Below, piece by piece: positions 54,360 through 61,262 of a stretch of 64,000 nt of DNA (position 1 is the stretch's first letter; every line of letters begins with the position of its first letter). Location of the stretch: assembly GCF_002929535.1 (NCBI RefSeq), contig NZ_PJJO01000057.1, positions 62,001-126,000 of the forward strand. The letters run 5' to 3'. Source of the DNA: Cryobacterium sp. Y11 (lineage in GTDB: Bacteria > Actinomycetota > Actinomycetes > Actinomycetales > Microbacteriaceae). The notes beneath the pieces are model-generated. The model was not told the origin of the DNA. It saw only the letters and a program-made list of their open reading frames with translations, and made no database searches. The position numbers were made by a program, and so were the translations under genes.

Positions 54360-55640
54360 ATGCCCGAACGTGGATACGCCGTTATAAGTTTGAAAACCAC
54401 TGGACTGTTCCCGTACCAACGGGACCGGGTCGTCGAGGTCGCCGTTGTGCACCTCGACGAGGGTGGTCATCTGACTGCGCGGTGGGAGACTGTCGTCAAC
54501 CCGGAAAGCAACGTGGGGGGCACGGCGAACCATGGCGTGAGTACAGCCGAGCTGCTGCGTGCGCCGACGTTTGAACAGATCGCGCCGCGTCTGGTCGACT
54601 TACTACGCGGCCGGGTATTGGTGACCCACAACGCCCAATTCGTTACCGGATTTCTGATGAGCGAGTTCGAGCGGATCAGCTACGCCCCCGGGCGCGGACT
54701 CGAAGCGGTCTGCACCATGCACTTGGCCCGCAGCTATCTTCCCGGTGCCGGACGGTTGCTCAGCGACTGCTGCGCCGCCTACGACATCGAGATCGAGCCG
54801 GGCTCTGGTGCACTCGTGCAGGCCGTCGCCTGCGCCAGCCTGTTGGCAGCGTACGTACACGGTTCGCCTAGCGACGCACCCTGGATCGACGCGCTTGACC
54901 GTGCTGAGCTGAATTTCTGGCCGGACATGGCACCGGCTGCCGCCGCTGTCGACGGTCCCCGTCTCGGCGCCGATCTTCGTGTCACCGAGCCGGTCTGGGT
55001 GCACCGAGACCCGGCACCCGCTGATGCTCTGGTTAGGCAGAACTTTCTCGCGCGGATGGCCGTGAAACTTCCCGACTACACCGGCCCGGAGGAGCACCTC
55101 GACTATCTTGCCCTGCTCGATTTGTGCCTGCTCGATCGCGTGCTGTCAGCTCGGGACACGCGCGAACTGCGGGTGCTCGCCGAATTCAGCGGCATCAGTG
55201 CGATCGATTGCGCTGCCCTGCACTGCAGCTACTTCGAAGACCTCGTGCGCGTGGCATGGTCGGACGGAGCGCTGAACATCGCGGATTCCACCGACCTGAT
55301 CGCGGTCGCCCGCATGCTCGATGTTGCTCCGAAGGTCGTTGCCACGGCTCTGGCCGCTCCGACCGTGGCGCCGGGCACATCGGCGACCACGATCGATGAG
55401 GTACTGCTGGAACAGGGCGATATCGTCGTGCTCACCGGAGACATGGCCCGCGCTCGCGCCGACTGGGGCAAAGAGCTGGTTGCCCGGGGCCTCTCCCTGG
55501 GTACCGCGGTCACCCTGCGCACGCGGCTGCTGGTCGCCGCCAACCCGGAATCGTTCACCGGCAAAACCGGCAAGGCGCGAGACTACGGCATCCCGATCGT
55601 CTCAGAGTTCGGCCTGCGGTCGCTGATCGGCGTGCGCTGA
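54360..55640 (+). CDS. DnaQ-fold exonuclease-like protein with BRCT domain, catalytic residues lost
   Basis: 426 residues from the ATG at 54360. The N-terminal 165 residues align by motif with DEDDh exonucleases (epsilon-like): AVISLKTTGLFP in place of VxDxETTG (S10 and K12 replace Asp and Glu), VTHNAQFVTGFL (V95 replaces Asp), and SGALVQAVACASLLAAY where HRAxxDA is expected (S149, Q154). All acidic and His ligands are absent, so nuclease activity is not expected. The C-terminal 80 residues form a BRCT domain (DIVVLTGDMARARADWGKEL, VAANPESFTGKTGKARDYGI). It may bind DNA or a partner. Confidence 0.85.
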   Translation: MPERGYAVISLKTTGLFPYQRDRVVEVAVVHLDEGGHLTARWETVVNPESNVGGTANHGVSTAELLRAPTFEQIAPRLVDLLRGRVLVTHNAQFVTGFLMSEFERISYAPGRGLEAVCTMHLARSYLPGAGRLLSDCCAAYDIEIEPGSGALVQAVACASLLAAYVHGSPSDAPWIDALDRAELNFWPDMAPAAAAVDGPRLGADLRVTEPVWVHRDPAPADALVRQNFLARMAVKLPDYTGPEEHLDYLALLDLCLLDRVLSARDTRELRVLAEFSGISAIDCAALHCSYFEDLVRVAWSDGALNIADSTDLIAVARMLDVAPKVVATALAAPTVAPGTSATTIDEVLLEQGDIVVLTGDMARARADWGKELVARGLSLGTAVTLRTRLLVAANPESFTGKTGKARDYGIPIVSEFGLRSLIGVR

Positions 55641-55669
55641 CGCGGCATCCGCTCCTGCGCAGCGCGTCA

Positions 55670-55761
55670 CGCGGGACCTGCGCCAGTGCGCGGGAGTTCC
55701 GGCGGGTCCAGAAGTCCCGCGCAACTCGGAGCGCGGGAGCTGCGCCAGTGCGCGGGAGTTC
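55670..55761. repeat. Direct repeat in a convergent intergenic gap
   Basis: A 30-base unit, CGCGGGACCTGCGCCAGTGC continuing GCGGGAGTTC, occurs at 55670-55699 and again at 55732-55761 with one mismatch. Complementary pieces (CCCGCGCAACTC near 55715, CCCCGCGCAACG near 55785) allow hairpins. It fills the 186-base gap between two convergent genes. Confidence 0.8.
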
Positions 55762-55826
55762 GGCCTCCCGCGCAGCGGCGCAGTCCCCGCGCAACGTGAA
55801 ACTGCGCTCGAGTGCGGACCGACCAG

Positions 55827-56213
55827 CTAACGGCGGCGCGGAGCGGCCTTCTCGGCGCAGGCGATGCAGAGGTCGGCGGCCGGTTTGATCTGTAGCCGGC
55901 CCTCGGGAATGCGCTCGCCGCCGCGCACGCAGAGGCCGTAGCTGCCGTCGATGATGCGCTGGAGGGCCCGTTCGATGGCCGCGAGCTCTTCGGCGGCTTC
56001 GCCCTGAAACCCAGACATGCGCGACCATTCGGTGCGCAGCGAGGAGGCTTCAGCGTCGTGGGCACCGTCGGCCGAGCCGTCGCTGCGCGAACTTTGCACG
56101 TGGGCGAAGGCGCCGGCGAGGCGTTGGGACTGTTCGGTCAGCTCGAGCCGGCGATCGCCGAGTGCTGTCGCGAAAATGTGCAGTTGAGCGGGGTTGAAGG
56201 GTGAAATGGTCAT
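55827..56213 (-). CDS. TraR/DksA-type zinc-finger protein with incomplete Cys set
   Basis: 128 residues from the ATG at 56211-56213. Long N-terminal coiled coil (EAAEELAAIERALQRIIDGS) and C-terminal finger YGLCVRGGERIPEGRL ... DLCIACAEKA. In the normal C4 finger the first pair is CxxC; here it is C-V-R-G, so only three of four Cys remain. DksA-like proteins enter the RNA polymerase secondary channel; a role here is inferred. It is the gene after RNase HI in the same direction, 18 bases away. Confidence 0.8.
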   Translation of the reverse strand: MTISPFNPAQLHIFATALGDRRLELTEQSQRLAGAFAHVQSSRSDGSADGAHDAEASSLRTEWSRMSGFQGEAAEELAAIERALQRIIDGSYGLCVRGGERIPEGRLQIKPAADLCIACAEKAAPRRR

Positions 56214-56231
56214 ATTCCGTAGTCTCACGGA

Positions 56232-57032
56232 TCAGATCTGGCCGCGGAGGTACTCCTCGATCGTCACACCGCGGGCCTCGGACCGCTGCACCAGCCGCCG
56301 GTGTTCCTCGGCGCTGAGCGCGAGAGTCACCCGGTGCAACTCGCCACCGCTACGTGCCGCATCGGGGCCGTGTGGATCGGTCAGGTCGCGGTGATCTTCG
56401 CCAATGTTGTCGCCGAGGTCGTCGAAGGAGAACAGCTCCTCGTGCGCGTAGGCCGAGGCCCGCTCTGCCACCCGATCCGCGGTCAAGGTTGGTGAACCTG
56501 TCCAGTGTTGCCCGACGGATGCTGCCACCGCCGGGGTAATCCGCTCAGCCACTACCGCCGCAGCGCCGCCCAAGCGAAAACCCGGCCCGGCCGGCGCCGA
56601 CCGCCCGCGCTGAAAAGCCTCCGCGGCGCCACGCGCACGCTCGTCGGCGGCTTCGTTGAGCGGATGACCGACGTGCCCCTTGACCCACTCGAACCGGTAG
56701 CGCCGTCCGGCGATGGCCTCGTCGATTTCCTTGAGCAGGTCGAGGTTCATCACCGGTTTGCCGTCGCCCTTGCGCCAGCCCTTCGCCTTCCAGCCCTTCA
56801 TCCATTTGGTGACCGAGTTGATCACATACTGGCTGTCGCAGAGCACGAGCAGGTCATCGTCAATATGCGCGGTAGCCCGAAACAGTTCAAGCACGGCCTT
56901 CAGCTCGCCCTGGTTGTTGGTCGCGTGCTTCCAGCCGCCGGCTGCCCACGATGAATCATCGACGTACCAGGCCCAGCCGGCCGGTCCGGGATTGCCGAGG
57001 GCAGAACCGTCGGCGGCAGCAGTGATCGTCAT
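56232..57032 (-). CDS. rnhA: Ribonuclease HI with C-terminal ribbon-helix-helix-like tail
   Basis: 266 residues from MTITAAADG (an ATG five codons earlier is possible). RNase HI removes RNA from RNA-DNA hybrids. The catalytic set is D8 (AADGSALGNPG), E43 (NNQGELKAV), D66 (VLCDSQYVI), H120 and D130 (KGHVGHPLNEAADERA). The core ends near residue 140. A 125-residue extension follows, and its last 35 residues (LHRVTLALSAEEHRRLVQRS, EARGVTIEEYLRGQI) look like a ribbon-helix-helix DNA-binding module. This is longer than common RNase HI proteins. Confidence 0.9.
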   Translation of the reverse strand: MTITAAADGSALGNPGPAGWAWYVDDSSWAAGGWKHATNNQGELKAVLELFRATAHIDDDLLVLCDSQYVINSVTKWMKGWKAKGWRKGDGKPVMNLDLLKEIDEAIAGRRYRFEWVKGHVGHPLNEAADERARGAAEAFQRGRSAPAGPGFRLGGAAAVVAERITPAVAASVGQHWTGSPTLTADRVAERASAYAHEELFSFDDLGDNIGEDHRDLTDPHGPDAARSGGELHRVTLALSAEEHRRLVQRSEARGVTIEEYLRGQI

Positions 57033-57137
57033 GTGTGGACCTTTCAAACAGCGAATACGCGGGCGCTCTTAGTCTGTCATCTGCGGCCGCGCGCGAATTA
57101 TGTCCGTCAGGTACCAGCGCCCCAACAACCCCCGAAA

Positions 57138-57380
57138 ATGGTCACCCGCGACGGCATTTTTGAGGGTTTCGTCTGCGTCGGCATGCCGTGCACGGCCGCC
57201 GAGCTAATCCTATTATTCGAGCGCAGCGGCGAACTGCCAGCTGACCGCTCCGTACTGTTGCGTTACGACGGACCGGACTACGAGCCATCCGCCGGCAGTA
57301 CGTGCGCCCCAGTTTTTATCGTGGCACAGCATAGAAACCTTACGGCCGGAAGAAAAGCTGAGATTTACCCGGTTATGTGA
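57138..57380 (+). CDS. Possible small protein upstream of tatA
   Basis: The ATG at 57138 gives 80 residues, [40 protein letters not shown] and so on. Composition looks protein-like, but there is no clear ribosome site and the frame extends upstream across the rnhA start. No family recognised. It ends 55 bases before tatA. Confidence 0.3.
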   Translation: MVTRDGIFEGFVCVGMPCTAAELILLFERSGELPADRSVLLRYDGPDYEPSAGSTCAPVFIVAQHRNLTAGRKAEIYPVM

Positions 57381-57435
57381 ATGCTCTGGCCGTTACACTG
57401 CTGCACGACCGACACAATTCGAGGGAGAATTTCAC

Positions 57436-57651
57436 ATGCTGGGAAACCTGACCGGATGGCACTTTTTAATCATTCTCGTGGTAATTCTGTTGTTGTTTGG
57501 TGCCCCCAAGCTGCCAGGGCTTGCCAGGAGTCTCGGCCAATCGATGAAAATCTTCAAGAGTGAGATCACGCCGGAACGGGTCCCTGAAACGGCGCCAGAC
57601 CTAGGTGGCGCCGGCAACGATTCGAGCGGCACCCCGAACTCGAAGGTTTAG
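57436..57651 (+). CDS. tatA: Sec-independent translocase protein TatA
   Basis: 71 residues. Single N-terminal membrane helix ([29 protein letters not shown]) with the FGxxKLP hinge and following amphipathic helix define TatA/TatE. TatA forms the pore of the twin-arginine translocase. tatB and tatC are not in the window. The gene lies 216 bases upstream of a gene encoding a Tat-signal protein, which suggests a dedicated TatA copy (inference). Preceded by GGGAG. Confidence 0.92.
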   Translation: MLGNLTGWHFLIILVVILLLFGAPKLPGLARSLGQSMKIFKSEITPERVPETAPDLGGAGNDSSGTPNSKV

Positions 57652-57867
57652 ACCAGATGGTGCTGCAGGGCGTGTGCCGCGTGCCTCCGGTCGGTGCTGA
57701 CGGCCTGTTGCTCTGATTATCACCCGCACCCACACGAAAGTGCATGTTCTCCTTACCGCTTGCTCACGTGCCGTGTCTAGCCATTCGGGGTTTTTTTTTG
57801 CGCGGGTAGGTTGACGGAGTCTGTTCAGACACGCTCGGCACATTCATACAACGTCAGGAGAACAAGG

Positions 57868-58824
57868 ATGTTCGATCAGGGTTTTATTACGAATGCCATC
57901 AACCGCAGCGCCGAGAACTCGACGGATCGCAGAAACTTTCTGCGTGCCGCCGGCGTGGCCGGCATCGGTGTCGGAGCCGCGGTACTCGCCACCGGCGCAC
58001 CTGCACTGGCCGCCGAGGCGGCAGTGGCACCGGCCGCTGCACCGAGCGACGCCGCCATATTGAACTTCGCCCTCAACCTCGAGTACCTCGAAGCGGAGTT
58101 CTATCTTCGCGCCACGACCGGCAGCGGGCTGCCCGACAATATGACGACGGGAAAGGGAACCCGCGGCGGGGTGACTGGCGGTCGCATGGTGCACTTCAAG
58201 ACAGCCATCATCAAGAAGTACGCCGACGAAATCGCTGCCGACGAGAAGGCGCACGTTGGCTTCTTGCGGTCCGCACTCGGCGGCGTAGCCGTGTCTCGCC
58301 CCAAGATCAACCTCGACGCGAGCTTCACCGCAGCCGCCCTGGCGGCTGGGCTAATCAAGCCGGGGCAGACGTTCGATGTCTATGCCAACGAGGCGAACTT
58401 CCTCTTTGGGGCGTACATTTTCGAGGACGTCGGAGTGACCGCATTCAAGGGTGCTGCGCCGCTGATCTCGAATAAGGTCTTCCTCGAGGCGGCTGCAGGG
58501 ATACTCGCGGTCGAGGCCTACCACGCCGGTGTGATTCGCAGCACGCTCTACGCGCTCGGGGTCGCCGTGCCGTCGGTGTACTCGACCGCGCAGGCGATTT
58601 CCAATCTGCGCGACGCCGTCGATGGTTCGACCGACCTTGACCAGGGTATCGGCAACGCGTCGAAGGCAAACCTCGTGCCGACGGACGCGAATGGGTTGGC
58701 CTACAGCCGCACTGCCGCCCAGGTGCTCAACATCGCGTACCTCAACGCGGCACCGGTGCGCTCGGGCGGGTTCTTCCCGGCCGGCGTCAACGGTGCCATC
58801 AACACCAGCGGGGCCAACGGCTAG
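57868..58824 (+). CDS. Tat-exported ferritin-like domain protein
   Basis: 318 residues from the ATG at 57868, four bases after AGGAGAACAAGG. Residues 20-50 are a twin-arginine signal (DRRNFLRAAGVAGIGVGAAV, ALAAEA cleavage region). The mature part resembles the ferritin-like / PCC13-62 desiccation-related family: LNFALNLEYLEAEFYLRATT with the Glu pair, ADEIAADEKAHVGFLRSAL with E..H, and ILAVEAYHAGVIRSTLYAL with a second E..H. Family members may bind iron or act in desiccation or oxidative stress; function here is not proven. The gap to tatA holds a T9 run at 57788-57796. Confidence 0.88.
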   Translation: MFDQGFITNAINRSAENSTDRRNFLRAAGVAGIGVGAAVLATGAPALAAEAAVAPAAAPSDAAILNFALNLEYLEAEFYLRATTGSGLPDNMTTGKGTRGGVTGGRMVHFKTAIIKKYADEIAADEKAHVGFLRSALGGVAVSRPKINLDASFTAAALAAGLIKPGQTFDVYANEANFLFGAYIFEDVGVTAFKGAAPLISNKVFLEAAAGILAVEAYHAGVIRSTLYALGVAVPSVYSTAQAISNLRDAVDGSTDLDQGIGNASKANLVPTDANGLAYSRTAAQVLNIAYLNAAPVRSGGFFPAGVNGAINTSGANG

Positions 58825-58835
58825 CTGGCGCTGAG

Positions 58836-58880
58836 ACCCCGCGAATCCCGTGTCGTGATCGACAGGAATTCGCGGGGTTT
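58836..58880 (+). terminator. Rho-independent terminator after the ferritin-like gene
   Basis: ACCCCGCGAAT (58836-58846) and ATTCGCGGGGT (58868-58878) form an 11-bp perfect stem, extended inside by CC/GG, followed by TT. It starts 12 bases after the stop. Confidence 0.8.
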
Positions 58881-59001
58881 CTGCGTGCTGGGGCTGCCAG
58901 CATCCGCTTGATCGGTGTTTACTGGTGAAACGGATGCTGCCGGTTGGCCGCCGACGAAGGGACCTGACGTGAACCTGTCAGCACGGCTTTGACGTTCGCT
59001 C

Positions 59002-59397
59002 ATGCAGGTTCCCGTGCTCCTGTACCGACGCAGCAAGGGGCGCATCGGCGGAACCATTCGTGGCGTCTCCGTGCTATTGCTCTCGGTGACCGGCCGCTCG
59101 ACCGGTCTGCCGCGCACCGTGCTGGTGGGCTATTTCGAGCACGACGGGGCCTATCTGGTGGTGGGTTCCGGCGGGGGAGCACCGGCGGAACCGCACTGGT
59201 TTAGAAATCTTCGGCAGGCGGGCGAGGCCACGGTGCTCGTGGCCGATCGCGTCATGGCCGTGTCGGCGCGAGTTGCCGACGACTGTGAACGGCTCGCGCT
59301 CTGGAACGATGTGATCCTGGTGCGAGCACCGTTTTTCGCCGCCTATGAGCACCGCTCGGGTCGTACCGTTCCGATCGCGGTGCTCAGGCCCCGGTAG
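59002..59397 (+). CDS. Deazaflavin (F420)-dependent nitroreductase family protein
   Basis: 131 residues. DUF385/Ddn fold: LLLSVTGRSTGLPRTVLVGY, YLVVGSGGGAPAEPHWFRNL and RQAGEATVLVADRVMAVSAR are the typical strands, with the PHWFRNL motif. Such enzymes use F420 or flavin and reduce nitro groups or quinones. The start at ATG 59002 is in family position; no good ribosome site is seen. It is convergent with the molybdopterin oxidoreductase gene. Confidence 0.88.
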   Translation: MQVPVLLYRRSKGRIGGTIRGVSVLLLSVTGRSTGLPRTVLVGYFEHDGAYLVVGSGGGAPAEPHWFRNLRQAGEATVLVADRVMAVSARVADDCERLALWNDVILVRAPFFAAYEHRSGRTVPIAVLRPR

Positions 59398-59428
59398 GGG
59401 GGCGCGGTCTTCACCGCGCCCCAGACCA

Positions 59429-61036
59429 TCAGGCCGAGACCGATACGGAGATTTCGTGCAGCCCGGTGGCTCCGTTGGGGGCGACGTCGGCGGTGGCCGA
59501 CGTTTGAACGAGGCCGGCGGCATCCGTTGCCCGCACCTTCACCGAGTGCTCGCCGGCGGTCGCATCGCTCCAGGTATACGCCCACTGCCGCCAGGTGTCG
59601 ATCGAAATAGCATCGGCCAGTGTCGCCTCGCGCCACGGCCCGTCGTCGATCTGCACAGCGACGGCGCTCACGCCAACGCGCTGCGACCAGGCGACGCCGG
59701 CAATGACGACAGACCCGGCGGGCACCGAGGCGCGCGGCACGTCGATGCGCGACGACAGCTTGACCGGCCCTCGCGGTGACCAACCACGGGGGGTCCAATA
59801 ACCCTGCTCCTGATCGAAGCGAGTGAGCTTGAGTTCGACGACCCATTTCGTCGCCGACACATAGCCATACAGGCCGGGCACCACCATGCGCACCGGGTAC
59901 CCGTGTTCGAGCGGCAACGGCTCGCCGTTCATACCGACGGCAAGAATGGCATTGCGCGCGTCGGTCAGCGCCTCGAGCGGGGTTCCGGCGGTGAAACCGT
60001 CCTGGCTGGTGGAGAGCACCATGTCGGCGTCACGTGTGGGCTTGGCCCGCGCCAGCAGCTTGCGAATGGGGTAGCCGAGCCAGGTGGCATTGCCGATCAG
60101 GTCGCCGCCGACATAGTTAGACACGCAGGCGAGGGTCGTCGTGCTCTCCTCAAGCGGCAGTGCGAGCAGCTCGGCGAAGTCGATCTCGACCTCATTTTCG
60201 ACCATGCCGGTGATCTTCAATCGCCACGTGGTCGGGTTGATCCGCGGCACGCTCAGGGCGGTGTCGATGCGATAGAAGTCGGCGTTCGGAGTGATCAGCG
60301 GGGTAATGCCGGCCACGTCGAAGCTCGCTCCGGCCGGTAGTGCGGCCTGGCGAACGGATGCTGCCGGCAGCGTGAACAGCGCGCGCGCGGTATCCGCTGC
60401 CCGCGTTGCGGCCGCGCCCAGCTGCCCGCCAATCAGGGCGAGCAGACCGATCCCGGCGGTAATGCCGGTATAGACGAGAAAACGGCGGCGGTCGGGGCCC
60501 GGTGTATCTGGGCTTGGCGCGTCTGGACCTGCCGAGGCGTCGGCCGGCCCTCGGGCAGTCCGCGGCAGGCGGGTGGTGAGAAAGGTCAGCGCGATGGCCG
60601 CAACGCCCATGGCGACCACGGCTGGCACCGCATCGAGGGTGGAGGCGCTGGAGCGGGACAGCGCCGCGAACAGGGCGATCGCGCCGATGAGCACCACGAG
60701 CAGGCGGCCAAACGGTGGGCGCCTGCTCTCCAGGATGCCGGCGAGGGCGGCGAGCACGAGTAGCACGAGCACGATGGTGACGATGAGCACGATCTTGTCG
60801 GCCGTGCCGAATAGGCCGATCACTAAGTCTTTGACGCCGGCCGGAACAATATCGATGACGAGTGCGCCAACAGAAAGTACCGGGCTCGCGCCGGGCGCGA
60901 TCCACGCGGCGGTCAACTCGGCCAAGCCTAGGCCGGCCAAGGCGGAGGCGAGGCCGGCAGCGGCCGGCTGCCAGAGCAGCGCCACTGTGAAGGTACGCGG
61001 CCTGGTTGGGGTGCTCGATCTGTCGAAGGTGGACAT
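59429..61036 (-). CDS. Membrane-anchored molybdopterin-dependent oxidoreductase (sulfite oxidase fold)
   Basis: 535 residues. The first 220 residues hold about five membrane helices (LASALAGLGLAELTAAWIAP, KIVLIVTIVLVLLVLAALAG, AVVAMGVAAIALTFLTTRLP and others). The rest is a sulfite-oxidase-type molybdopterin domain on the outside: PRINPTTWRLKITGMVENEV, then the Mo-ligand Cys in TLACVSNYVGGDLIGNATWL, and a C-terminal Ig-like dimer domain (WAYTWSDATAGEHSVKVRAT). Electron acceptor and substrate are not identified. Confidence 0.9.
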   Translation of the reverse strand: MSTFDRSSTPTRPRTFTVALLWQPAAAGLASALAGLGLAELTAAWIAPGASPVLSVGALVIDIVPAGVKDLVIGLFGTADKIVLIVTIVLVLLVLAALAGILESRRPPFGRLLVVLIGAIALFAALSRSSASTLDAVPAVVAMGVAAIALTFLTTRLPRTARGPADASAGPDAPSPDTPGPDRRRFLVYTGITAGIGLLALIGGQLGAAATRAADTARALFTLPAASVRQAALPAGASFDVAGITPLITPNADFYRIDTALSVPRINPTTWRLKITGMVENEVEIDFAELLALPLEESTTTLACVSNYVGGDLIGNATWLGYPIRKLLARAKPTRDADMVLSTSQDGFTAGTPLEALTDARNAILAVGMNGEPLPLEHGYPVRMVVPGLYGYVSATKWVVELKLTRFDQEQGYWTPRGWSPRGPVKLSSRIDVPRASVPAGSVVIAGVAWSQRVGVSAVAVQIDDGPWREATLADAISIDTWRQWAYTWSDATAGEHSVKVRATDAAGLVQTSATADVAPNGATGLHEISVSVSA

Positions 61037-61262
61037 GCCGCCAGCCTAGAACGAGCGACTGTGATCACCACCCAGCGCGGGGCGAGAGGCCGGTTTTGTC
61101 AGACATCCGTCACATTTTGCAGCTATTGAGCTCAAGCGCCTCGCGTCTGCCCGCGAGAGCGGGAAAATTGTTGCTTCAAGGGTACGGAAGTAACATTTTC
61201 TCCGCTCTCGCGTGAGGTATGGGCGGGCGGGAGGCGCCGAAGTAGGGCAGTCTTAAGGGACT

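Noticed and set aside
55670-55800. CRISPR array
   Set aside because: Only two direct units with a single 32-base gap and internal symmetry; no cas genes in the window.
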